From the NCBI GenBank assembly GCA_964017065.1, contig OZ024784.1, positions 7,049,152 to 7,113,151 on the forward strand: a DNA stretch of 64,000 nt. The letters run 5' to 3'. How positions within the stretch are numbered: the stretch's first letter is position 1; every line of letters starts with the position of its first letter. Shown piece by piece: positions 18,631 through 29,327 of this stretch. This stretch comes from Haliclona indistincta (Eukaryota; Porifera; Demospongiae; Haplosclerida; Chalinidae). The notes below the pieces were generated by a model. It had not been told where the DNA came from and did no database searches. It was given only the letters and a program-made list of their open reading frames with translations. The translations under genes were made by a program, and so were the position numbers.

Positions 18631-21600
18631 ATGTCTGCTGACGATGAAGTCATTGAGATTGCTAGTCACATTCATATTACAATGGATGAGGAGGCTGAAT
18701 TGAACCGTGACAGGGAGAAGCATGACCAACAAGAAAGTGAAGGACAAAGTGATGTAGAGAATGAAGAAACACAAAGAATTTTGGAGGAGGACCATGAGGA
18801 AGTGAAACATGACAGCCATGAAGAGAGTGATAGAGAGAGCAAAGTTGAAGTAGAGGAAGTGGACAGAGGGAGGACAATAGAAGAACAGCCATTGCAGGAT
18901 GAGCTACTACAAATGCTTGAGGACCAGAACAAGTAAGAGTAATAGGTACTGGTGACAATGTTGTGTACTTTGTTCTAGATTACTAGAGAGTGACACACGC
19001 TATACACAACTTATCGATAGAACTGAGAGCTCTTCTAATGCAACTGAAGACAGTGCTGTCGGAGCAGAAAAAATTCCTTCATCTCCTCCTCCTGTTCAAC
19101 CTCCTACCCCTCCTCCACCTCGAACACCTTCTCCTTCTTTAGAGCCATCTCCTGAAGAGAGTGAACACAAAGAAGACCCTCTACTGAACACATGGAGTGA
19201 ACTGATGAAGAACTGGGATGAGAAGAGAAATGGGAAGATTGTGCGATCATTAGTACGACAAGGCATTCCTGATCCACTAAGGGGAGTAGCATGGCAACTT
19301 CTCTCTAAGGCTCAGGATCACATCAAGAAACTATTTCCTACTCTAATTACAGTCAGTGTTAATATCACTGTCATACAAGCAGCCCTTTCTCCCTGATTGC
19401 TACAGGAAATATGTCCATTTGAAAAACAAATTCAGCGTGACCTAACGCGTACTTTCCCAGAACACGCTTTCTTCAAAGATACAGACGGTCAAGAGTCTTT
19501 ACTCAATGTCATGAAGGTATGAATACATCATAACAACACATAACATTCTAGGGGAGAACAGCACGGTTGTTGTGTCTGTGGTGCTTGTCCAATTGAGTTT
19601 AATCCTTTATGAAACTGTCACTATAGCACAGAATTATAATTGTTTGTAAAGTGAGACTATGTATAATTACATATTCCATTATCAACACATAACACTTGTG
19701 TTGCTATCTCGGAATGTGACTTGTCTTTCTCTTCACATTCTTTTCTGCTACTAGGCTTATGCAGTGTATGATAAAGAGGTCGGTTATTGTCAGGGCAGTT
19801 TGTTCATTGCTGGCATGCTCCTTATGCACGTGAGTGATTCCACTCTACTCCTGTGGTATTGTTACTGTGCACACCTGCAGATGCCCGAGGAAGATGCTTT
19901 TGGTGTGTTTGTCAGTTTGATGTCTCAATACAAGCTGAGAGAACTTTACAAACCGACAATGGCTGATCTCAGCCTTTGCTTCCACCAGCTGGAGACTATT
20001 ATGGAGGTACTTAATTGCTCCCCCCCCACACACACACTTACACACTCTTCCCTGTTCAGGAAATGTTCCCTCTGTTACACTTGCATTTCAAAGCATTGGT
20101 ATGTATAATAATTTGCTATGTCAAAATTATTGTAAGGACCTCTTTGTCCTCATAATTATGCTCAGGGTTTCCACACCTCAATGTATTCGAGCTCTTGGTT
20201 TCTTACAATGTTTGCCTCCTCTCTCCCTCTCGATGTTGCCTTCCAAGTCATGGACATATTCCTTGTTGAAGGAATAGATGTTATATTCAGATTCGGTTTA
20301 GCATTGTTGGAACACAGCCATGACAAACTGTTAGAGCTGGATCTCGAGGACATGACAAAGGTTTGTATTGGAGAATGATTCAATGGTATATTGGGAATGG
20401 TCCAATGGTGCATTGTGAGTGGTTCAATGGTGTATTGAAGAGTGAACGAGAAAGTGAGATTATTTTTAATGAAAATAATTGTCACCAAGACCCAAGTACA
20501 AGACGAGTAATTCTGTTTGCATGCAGCACTTTCAGAAGGAGATGAAGCACCTTAGTCCTACTCTTGCCGAGTCATTGATAGAACGAGCCTTCACTATCAA
20601 ACTGAGCTCTAAGAAGATGAAGAAGTCAGCAGTAATGGTATAACCACATTCTATTCATGTACTGCTGTGTGTTGCACAGATTGGAGAAGGAGTTTGTTCA
20701 CAGGCGAGAGAAGCAAGGACAAGAGAAGAGTGAAATGAATGTAAGATATTATTCTGCTGTTGACACTGAAATGGCTCTCACTTGCTCACTTAGAGAATAC
20801 TGGATGAGAATGACCATCTTTACCAGAGAGTATCGGCACTAGAGAGAGTGAGTCACATATTATGCTAGTGTTGTACTTGTCTGATGCTTGTTCTTACAGG
20901 AATGTGCTTCTTTGGCTGATCGACTAATTCAGGTAATCAGAGTTGTTGTATGTATTATATTACAAGTTGTTGGTTGTCATGGTTACAGGGTCAGGTGACA
21001 CGAGCTCAGGAAGCAGAAGAAATGCTTCACATGCAGAAGGATGTGTCGGTGATGAAGAGAAAGGTGGCTGAGCTTGAGAAGGAAAATCAGAAATTACAAC
21101 AGGTTCTATAATTGCCTTTTGTTTACAGATAAAAAATTTACTAAAAATATCTCTTTCAGCAATTGGATAGTTACTCTCCATCTAGTCCCACAAGTACTGC
21201 TAATAACAGTGATCCTTTGAGGAAAAGAAGTATCTCTGTGCCTGCTTGCCCTTCCTCTCCATCTCATGTCAAGCGATATTCTGTCCTTCCTGGTTCAGCC
21301 TTGTCAGAAGAGGAGAATATGGAGGTATAGCAGTAGTAGTAGTAGTATAAGATTTCTCTCACTCTCTCTCTCATTCCTATGTAGCAACAAGTTCTTGAAT
21401 CATTAGGTCGAGAAATTCATCCCAGAAACTCATGTCCATCTCCAGAGCTTGACATGTTGACAAGAGAGCTAGCCACAGCCAAGATATTGCGAGCAGAAGC
21501 ACTAGAGGAGCTTGAAAAGAAGGCTATGATGATAAGACACTCACTTCATCGCGAGTCAATCCTCAAGGAACAACTGACTGAAGCTCTCAAACAAACTTCA

Positions 21601-22003
21601 ATAACAGAAGAAAAGGCAAGTGTTCATTGAATCCTTATGTTAAAATTCTAGTTCGAGCACATTATTAATTTTTGCATTACAGTTGGCAAGATTACAAAAG
21701 AAAGAATCAACTGGAAGTCTTCAGTTGTGTTCAAATTGTCACAGGTCATTAACTGAACAGCAAAAAAACTCACCATCTAAAAGTAACAACAGTGATAGTA
21801 GTGAGGCTACTGGTGGTGGTGGTGGTGGTGGCAATGAGAGTTTTGACAGCACTACAGCACGGTTCTCAGGACTAATTAGTAGTCTCAAGAGTGTCCTTGA
21901 CTCTCCTCATCAGCATAGAAGACCTATCCTCTCGTCTGGTGGTGAGAATAGAGAGACTGAACAGACACCTTTGTCACAAAATTTAACTTCTCCTGACAGT
22001 TAG
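18631..22003 (+). CDS. EVI5: EVI5-type TBC-domain Rab GTPase-activating protein
   Basis: Fifteen exons in consistent phase (18631-18932, 18979-19351, 19406-19516, 19755-19829, 19881-20006, 20060-20098, 20166-20360, 20527-20624, 20680-20740, 20794-20847, 20900-20932, 20989-21102, 21160-21324, 21385-21615, 21683-22003) give 765 aa. An acidic N-terminus and Pro-rich linker precede the TBC domain (residues ~190-430) with the catalytic arginine finger in IQRDLTRTFPEH and glutamine finger in GYCQGS. After KMKKLEKEF comes a coiled coil with LADRLIQGQVTRAQEAEEML, a strong EVI5 signature. EVI5 acts on Rab11/Rab35-type GTPases and in mitotic exit and cytokinesis. Intron 14 (21616-21682) is GC-AG (aaag/GCAAGT). 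The end is Ser/Gly-rich with a poly-Gly run. Confidence 0.9.
20373..20438. repeat. Three tandem 22-bp units in an EVI5 intron
   Basis: GAATGATTCAATGGTATATT-type unit repeated three times with substitutions; located in the intron that follows the exon ending at 20360. Confidence 0.6.
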
Positions 22004-22430
22004 ACCACTTCCTGCTGTGGGAAAATCGAATTTATTATAAAAATTATTGTAAATCGTATTTACCGACTTGTTATTGTGTTTTTAATTTTTTTAATTTTGT
22101 CACATTATAATAATGACAAGTTCAATGATGGATGTCATGATCTTTTGAATACAGTTTCAGTTATTCATTGAGACACACCCACTCTCCAGTTGCATGTGAT
22201 AAGTACATTCAGTGCTGGTGATTAATATTGTGCACTTATTGGGTGGATACTGTACGTGTAAGCTGTGCCCTCTACAGAGCCAGGAGGAGCTGTTTACTTT
22301 GAGTGCTATTGGGTCAGTGCTATACATACAGTAGTTAAACCTGATGTGTAGTTGTTTGGCTTTAACCAGCTAGCTAGCTGATGTTAGTGAGTGTATGTAT
22401 ACTCTGTGTTTTCTTTTAATAGTAGTGGAT
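22004..22430. other. EVI5 3' end and RING-gene upstream region
   Basis: 427 bp without a recognisable gene. It begins with an AT-rich EVI5 3' UTR. The sequence ttttcttttaatag just before the next ATG resembles a splice acceptor, so a leader exon may exist. A CTAGCTAGCTAG-type palindrome lies near 22370. Confidence 0.4.
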
Positions 22431-24546
22431 ATGGCTGAAGTAGGTGTTCCTGAAGTAGAAGATGACGTGGAGCAGGTTGAAGATGAACCTGAACCCATTC
22501 CTCATCTTGAGGAATCCCATGGTGTGACCTGTCCCATTTGCTTGATGAAGTTCAAAAATCCACGCCGGCTGAAGTGTGAGCACACATTCTGTAGAGGCTG
22601 TCTTCAGAATCTACTAGACCAGAACAGAGACACTGGCTACATCAGTTGTCTAATGTGTCAGGAAAAATCTGAAATCACTTCAGGAGGAATCGATGACTTT
22701 GACTCGGCTATCTATGTATACAGCATGGGAGAGGTATATAATGTAAGAGAAGAGCAAAGAGCTGAAGGAGCAAGAAGAGGCAGTCGTCTAGTAGACCAGC
22801 TCAAGTGCTCAGTGTGTGGAGGAAGAGGGTGCACTGCCTGCGTCCGAATAATGTGCAGCAAGTGTGATAGGTTGACTGCTGCTATAGTGTGCAAGGAGTG
22901 TGAGGTGTACACCTGTCCCAGCTGTTGGGAGGAACATGGAAACGACAACCCAACTCATCCTCCAACGCCCATTGATCAGGCTCACAGAGAGATTCAACAG
23001 CTGATCAACTCACAACAAACATGTGAGTCAGTTGTTGAAGTTGGAGTATCGTCCATCACTTCTTTTGTTTTCAGCTGAAGCACCACAGCAACAACCAGTC
23101 TTACTTGTGGAGCCAGCTGGTCAGCAGCTGAGCAGTTTAGTCAATGCGACCATACCAGGTAATAATTCACATTCGGTGATAATTTTGTAAACTTTACTTG
23201 TGACATTTGTGGCTCTGTGATGTTGTTAGCAAATTATAGTGTTGATGCACATGACACTATTGCAATTTTTAGTGATACCACAAGAGGTTCAAGAGTTGGA
23301 TGCTAGTTTGGTGCCCAAAAGTGACCGAAGAAAGTCACAGGTGCCTCGTAAGTCTTTGTTCAGTGTGTGCATGTGTGTATGTCTTATTTCACTCTGCAGC
23401 TAACTATGTACTAGAGGAGGATACACAAGAGGTCTTCTATAATGCACATTCCTACTGGAGGAAAAGTGAGAATTATTTGCTGTTATTTTCAGAATGATTT
23501 TTATTTCTCATCTTGTTTCAGCTGTTGTTCCAAACTGCTCGCTGATTTTTGCTGGATTCATCTCTTTGACAATGCTGTGCGCTGTGCTTTTTGTTGCTCT
23601 CATTCTCTCTTGCTTCTTCCTCTCTCTCTATGATGAAAGTGCATATGCTCTTGGTGGCAACACAGTTATTGTAACAACCCTCCAACCATTCTGGTACAAA
23701 GATGCAACTATTTCTTCTCAAAACAACAACAGTCAATACCAGATTGACTTGTTCTTTGACAGATGTGATCAGTTTCAAACCGAAGATATGGTTTCATCTC
23801 TTCACTACTCTGGATCAATATCTGATTATAGCACTACCAACTCTTCAGTCAATTTACCAACTACAGCAACTGGTGAATATTCTTATCTTCTTCCTGGTTC
23901 TCGACTCCGCTTCACTCTGCTTGTCTCAGCTGAAATAAAGTTCAGCGATTGTTCAATCGAACTAGAGCTTTATGATAACTATGATCACTTTACCAACAGA
24001 AGTGGTCATAGAGCAATTGATAGCAGGTGTGTGCAACAGGTAGATAGTTCAGGCGGATCCCCTGTTATTGTGGATATTGATATCACTAGACCTGGTGTCT
24101 ACTATCCTCTGCTCCTCTTGCCGTCAACAGCTTCATATGTTGTTAACCTTACTCTCACTAATAGACAATACTCCTTGAACAATATCCAGATCATGCAGAC
24201 CTGTTCCTTAGTGTCTCCTAGTCAACTGCTTTCTTGTGATTTTTCTGTACTTCAAGGAAGTTTTGCTCCTCTTAATCCAAGCTACTGCATCGTTGCTAAC
24301 ACAACCAGCACCTCTCCCTCTCTTCCTCCTCCTTTCATCACCCTATCTGTAGCCACCACTGCTAACTACTTCCAGAATCTTCTCTGTGTTCTGTTCCTGG
24401 CACCATTTCCACTCTACTTTCCTGTCCTGTTGTTAGTATGGTGCTGTTACAAGTGCATTAGGTCGTGCATTCGCAAGTGTTACAATAAGTTAACCAGTAA
24501 AGAATATGTCACCAGCAATGGAGGAGTAGACTTGGACGAATTATAA
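22431..24546 (+). CDS. RING/B-box-like E3 ligase candidate with two membrane spans and large glycosylated loop
   Basis: Five exons (22431-23022, 23075-23158, 23273-23347, 23400-23465, 23522-24546) give 613 aa in consistent phase. An acidic start is followed by a RING finger (CPICLMKFKNPRRL, CEHTFCRGCL, then CLMCQ; residues ~35-80) and a second Cys/His cluster resembling B-boxes (CSVCGGRGC, CSKCDRL, CKECEVYTCPSCWEEH). Membrane span 1 is around SLIFAGFISLTMLCAVLFVA; then ~240 residues with several N-glycosylation sequons (NSS, NRS, NLT, NTT); span 2 is around LLCVLFLAPFPLYFPVLLLV, followed by a Cys-rich basic tail ending DLDEL. With both ends cytosolic, the loop would be lumenal or extracellular. 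It is presumably a ubiquitin ligase; no one-to-one homologue is recognised. An in-frame ATG at 22395 is an alternative start. Confidence 0.8.
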
Positions 24547-24802
24547 CAGTAATAAAAACACTAATATTAACAGAAATTATTAATTATTATAACATTTAAG
24601 TATGCAGCAGGCCTGAATCTGATCATAATTATTTTAAGCACAGAATGTATTTTATTTTGATATTACTGCATCATGCCAACACCCTAGAAATGTGTATTTT
24701 CATGTAATAGCCAAATCAGCAGATATGTGTCATATGGTACACAACAGCAAAGATTTGTCAATTGGAAGTGTAGGTAATGTCTATAGTGGTTCTTGTTAGT
24801 TA

Positions 24803-25887
24803 GAAGAACCAGAATTTGAGAAAGATGATTATAAGGAATATAACAACACCTATTGCTAGCTTGGCAGCTAGAGAAGTGCGCAGATTGAGAAGAGTTGCCT
24901 GGTTCCGGAATCTTTTAGAACCAACCACTAAAGCGTCAGCTTTGTTGCTGATGTCTGAAAACAAATAAAAAAGATAATACACAAAGCAACTAACAAAGCC
25001 TATTGTGTACCACCACTATGGTAATAAGTAGTGACAATATTGGAAAAAAAAACAATGATTAATAGTCATACCCTTACAGTTGGGGGTATTACCTGATATC
25101 ATCTCCCCTCTCTGTAGCACTGCATCAACATTGTCAAACATGATACGTTGCACTCCATGTAGCTCATCTCCAAGGCTTCGTAGTTGTGAGGTGCGTCGTG
25201 AAGGGACATCCAAATAGTTTCTCTTTATCTTGCTGAGAGCAGTGCCTGCGTGGCAAGAGAGGAAATGAGAGCAGTAAAGACTAAACACACGATCAAGTAA
25301 ACCACACATAGTACTGAAACCCAAACATCAGCTCCCACCAACATGACCACTATTGAATAAGAACAGAAACAGAGGCTTCCAGTAGAACAATAGAATGTTC
25401 CAATACACTATAGGAACAGGAGTATACCAGATAAACTTACTGAATTCTACAAAGTGATATGGTCGTTGGGCTTTATTGATCCGTTGTCCATACTGCTCGA
25501 TGAATTCATTGTGTACTGCCTCGAGATAAGTGAAGGCAAGGTGTGGAGGGTAGGTGGTTTCACACAGTGCCAGATAGCACACACCCCCTTCAATGATGTA
25601 GCTACACATTAGCATAGATTTATCAATTTATAAGAAACAAAACTTGTACGTACTGGAAAACAAGTGGAGGACTCTCTATACTGCATTTGTTAGGCGACTG
25701 GGGAGACAACTTTCGAAGAATTTTCTTTGCTCTTTGCTGGTACTCGGCTAAATCGCGCTACAGTCAATAACCAGCGTCATTACTATGACACACGACCAAC
25801 TACATCAGTTACCGGTTCATCTTCAGGAGTAGAGGCAGACAGAGGGAGGCCATCCCGTGATCTAGCGAGATAGGTTAACAGAGCCAT
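24803..25887 (-). CDS. SEC22B: SEC22B-type R-SNARE
   Basis: ATG 25887 gives MALLTYLARSRDGLPLSAST, the longin-domain start of SEC22. Further exons give YIIEGGVCYLALCETTYP and LAFTYLEAVHNEF, then RPYHFVEF, then the SNARE motif with VQRIMFDNVDAVLQRGE, where the R of LQRG is the zero-layer arginine. The last exon gives a single C-terminal anchor (IGVVIFLIIIFLKFWFF). SEC22B drives ER-Golgi vesicle fusion. It is convergent with the RING gene and lies 61 bp downstream of the BPL_N gene on the same strand. One exon boundary around 25.3-25.4 kb was not pinned down. Confidence 0.92.
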
Positions 25888-25947
25888 TGTAGTTCTACAA
25901 TGTTCTACAGGACACTTAGGGGTTAAAATTAAAAATTATAATAATGA

Positions 25948-26772
25948 TTATTTATTTTTGCAATGTATTAGATACTCTAGTATTCCAACTAATAGGTGCT
26001 GCCTGTCCTGTTCAGTAATAGCTGGCAATAGACTTGATATTATGGAGTCATAAGAGTACACTTTAGCTAGTGAATCTGTACTCGCCTCAATGTGTACTCC
26101 ACTAACAACAACTCTTCCTCTACCATAACTGCTAGCTACAATGGCAGGCCATTCTTCTCTATGGGTATAGTAAGCTAGCACAGTCTGTTTGCCATTGGCT
26201 TGTGAATCACCCAATTGTATGTGACAGCCACCATTGTAGTAGACAGTAGCACTTGTTGCTGCAGAATTGCCCAGTATTTGTGAGAGCGATGTGGTGTAGC
26301 TGATACGAGCTGTTCTTGCACCACTGTTGCTGGTGTATTCAAACCCATTAAATATTGGACCAGTTGCTGTGCCAGAGACTAGTTTCAACTCCCGCTCTCC
26401 ACACACTTCATAAACTGGATCACCCTCAGCAAAGGCCACACGAGAGCAGCCATAGTAAGCCCCTGCACACAATCCCAAGTAGCTACCTCCATCTCTAACA
26501 AAATGACATATCTCTTGATTTCCATATCCAGAAAGACTTTTAACATACGGTAGATCTCTACCACCGGGCATCACAAGTATTGCACTGGTTTCGTTTCGGA
26601 GAATGCCTTGTTTGATTTCATCTGGTGTTGTAGTGGCTGCAGAAATTTGTAGATGCGAATAAGATTTGTTCATCGCTGCCATAGCAAGTTTTAATCCCTC
26701 CATAGTCAACTGTACGCATGCTGGACTAGCACCGTTTCCGCCATCAGTGTATACTAGAACACGACGAGCCAT
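25948..26772 (-). CDS. Stand-alone BPL_N / glutamine-amidotransferase-like protein
   Basis: A single uninterrupted frame of 274 aa from ATG 26772 (an upstream in-frame ATG at 26829 adds 19 residues). It opens RRVLVYTDGGNGASP, has VMPGGRDLPYV and a nucleophile-elbow motif YLGLCAGAYYGC, then GGCHIQLGD and GRGRVVVSGVHIEAS. These are features of the N-terminal domain of eukaryotic biotin-protein ligases (BPL_N), a class-I GATase fold. No biotin-ligase catalytic domain follows, and the stop lies 61 bp before the SEC22B start. Substrate unknown. The lack of introns contrasts with most neighbours. It is divergent from the gene at 26912. Confidence 0.75.
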   Translation of the reverse strand: MARRVLVYTDGGNGASPACVQLTMEGLKLAMAAMNKSYSHLQISAATTTPDEIKQGILRNETSAILVMPGGRDLPYVKSLSGYGNQEICHFVRDGGSYLGLCAGAYYGCSRVAFAEGDPVYEVCGERELKLVSGTATGPIFNGFEYTSNSGARTARISYTTSLSQILGNSAATSATVYYNGGCHIQLGDSQANGKQTVLAYYTHREEWPAIVASSYGRGRVVVSGVHIEASTDSLAKVYSYDSIISSLLPAITEQDRQHLLVGILEYLIHCKNK

Positions 26773-26911
26773 TTCTTTCTGAGGAACTGGGAAGCTAAGA
26801 TAAGCATGCCTCGAGCATGCACGTGTCATTAGCCACGCCTATTTACAAGTCGCGGGAAAACTCAAACAGTTACAGCTGAATACAACTGCTAGCAAGCTTC
26901 TTCGCGCCGGC

Positions 26912-28893
26912 ATGAAGAGAGGGGGTCGCTCTAGAAAGAGAAAGGCTTCAGAAGTGAAAGATAACTCATCTGTACCGGTGCCTTCTACTGCAGTTAGTTT
27001 GGAAGACAGTCCCAAGCAGTGTTTGACACAAAACACCCATGGAAAGTTTGTCCCCTGCTTCTCTAAAAAGCCACGTTTAGCCATAAAAGCACCCACTACT
27101 GTGACAAATGTTCCTGCTACAGAGCCATTGACAACAACAGCAGTTACACGTGCTGTTAGTGAAGCAGAGGCTCCAGACCAAACAGAGGTGTGTTACATAC
27201 ACTTAACCTTAAGCTGACCTTTGATTGTATAACAGGTTAACAGCAAAGTTTCAGCTAAGACTGAGACAAACAGTGAACACGAAGATGTTTTATTAAAGAC
27301 AAGTGAGACAGACGTGGAGGTAGATAATGCTGAGGAGACTAAAACAGTGAAGGCAGGACCTGCTGTGAAAGATGTACTCAATGCTGAAAGCTGCAGTGAC
27401 AACAGCTCACTGCCACAAACATCATCCTTAAACATACCAGGAATGAGTTTGTCACAAATTGTTACACCTATCAAAAGGAAAGAGAAAGACCAAATGATAA
27501 TATCATGCAGTCAACCAGTAAAACTGAACAACTCAACAGCCAATATCAATGATCCTCTGTTACAAGTAGAATCTTCACATGGTATACAGTTACCATGCAA
27601 TGAACACACTGAACCACTAGAACAGGCACCTATCAAATCACCCATTTCTCTTCTTCAACAAGAAGAGACCACTCTTGGCGAGAAGAGCTTTGAAGAAAAG
27701 GAACTAGTAATGATGAGAAGTGTGTTGGAACTTGAAGACAGCCTTACAGGAATGGACGATCTAGAGAACTTGTCAATAGATTTTAGTGAAGAAGTTGTGA
27801 CAGCAAGAGAAGGGCAAGGTGATGTAACATCCTTGGTTGAAAAACCACATCCACACACTGTAAAAGCTATTTTAGAGAAGGAAGCGCCAGATGGTGATGG
27901 TTGCTTGTACCCTCAACTACCTGATGCTGAGCAAAGACACGAGAGCTTGTCTGCGGCTATTGTCCCCTCCATGTCTCCAAGGTAAGACAATACTGTTGTA
28001 CAGTTACTCGAATAGAATTATGGGCTACTTTGTCTGTGAATAATAATATTAATAGTTAGAATGACAGGCAGCCATGCATATACCACACCACAACCGAGAT
28101 AAGAGGTCACTACTATTACCTGTATTGTTGTTGATGACACCTGCATCTCTCACCTCTTATTTCCCACTCACCTTTTCTCTCTCAACACACAATCAAGTAT
28201 ACACATAGCTCCTACTAATTAACATTGTCACTTATCACTAGCCAATTCTTGTCGCCAAAACCATAAAAGTGGTTTCTAATCTCTTAAGTTAACAAAAGCT
28301 TCCACAGCATACAAGTAGCTTTCCTTTGTAGTGGTCATGTGTCATATGCACCACATGCCACAACCAATGAGGCCACACAGTACACAAACCATTTAAATAT
28401 GACCTGTACCACACAGTTCAAGCAGACTTAAATCACACAACTGAACAGGTGGCACAACTTTCTACTCACTGATGACACAAATGTTGTTTAATCGAAAAAT
28501 GGGGTGTGAGTTGGTATTGGTTACAAAAACATATCAATTACAAATTTTGATTTAATGTAACCAAAAACAACATCTTTATCTTAATCACATACCAATTCTA
28601 TTACCACTGGTATTATCACTGTAGCAACCATTGTGTAGAGGCTACTGTACCTGCTGCTGCTGCTGTACATCCATCTTCTCCACCACTACAAGAGTGTGGT
28701 ACTAACATGTTGAGAGGTCTAGTAGAGGAGCTATCAGCACTCAAGTAAGACATACATGCAGCTAGTGACACTATCAATATCGAGTACTACACACAGCCGG
28801 TTCATCCTGAATTGCAAGCGAGAACTAGATGCTGGACTCAGACAAAGAAGAGCCTGGCTTCGATTACAACAATCAACATCAAGAAACAAGTAA
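26912..28893 (+). CDS. Unrecognised nuclear-type protein, 412 aa
   Basis: Four exons in consistent phase: 26912-27187, 27236-27981, 28625-28744, 28797-28893. The N-terminus is strongly basic (MKRGGRSRKRKASEV), a likely nuclear localisation signal. The middle is acidic and Ser/Thr-rich, low complexity, with LELEDSLTGMDDLENLSIDF. The C-terminal exons are more structured: NMLRGLVEELSAL joined to NRFILNCKRELDAGLRQRRA, probably a short helix pair. I do not recognise the family and assign no function; chromatin or DNA-linked roles would be a guess. The third intron (27982-28624, 643 nt) is long for this region and contains no gene I can see. The start codon is 139 bp from the BPL_N start on the other strand. 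Confidence 0.65.
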
Positions 28894-29327
28894 CGTATAC
28901 ATAGAGTAACACAATCAGTACCATCATATCCAATCTATTATTCTCTTGCCTTGAATTTCAACTGACACGTGTCAATAACAGATATAACACATACAAAACT
29001 GTCAATGAATGACTGGTCCCAGAGGAGAAAGATATGTAACAAGTGTTTGTGAGGCTATAGGAGGTCATAATCATCTCTCTAAAAGGAGAGAGCAGAAAAA
29101 CATACACATAACAACAGACAGATATGTCAGGTTTGTACCAATTCCTGATCTGAAGGAGTTGGTTTCACTACATCAGTGCTATGTCAACTGCTACACCAGT
29201 AATCAGCACACTAATTGACAAACAACAACTATGTTGGTCACGTAGACATGCTGCAAATATCACCGCTCCATGTGATGCTAGGCGTGAGCACAACAGTGCA
29301 TGATTCAATAACACATTGGACTGAACA
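28894..29327. other. 3' ends of the 412-aa gene and IMP3
   Basis: 434 bp between convergent stop codons. An open stretch at 29009-29218 has no recognisable domain, no good start context and low-complexity flanks; I treat it as untranslated. Confidence 0.4.

Noticed and set aside
18672..18958. Ser/Cys-rich minus-strand ORFs opposite EVI5 exon 1
   Set aside because: Antisense shadows of an acidic coding exon.
29009..29218. Small gene between the 412-aa gene and IMP3
   Set aside because: No domain, poor start context, and lies in the shared 3' region.
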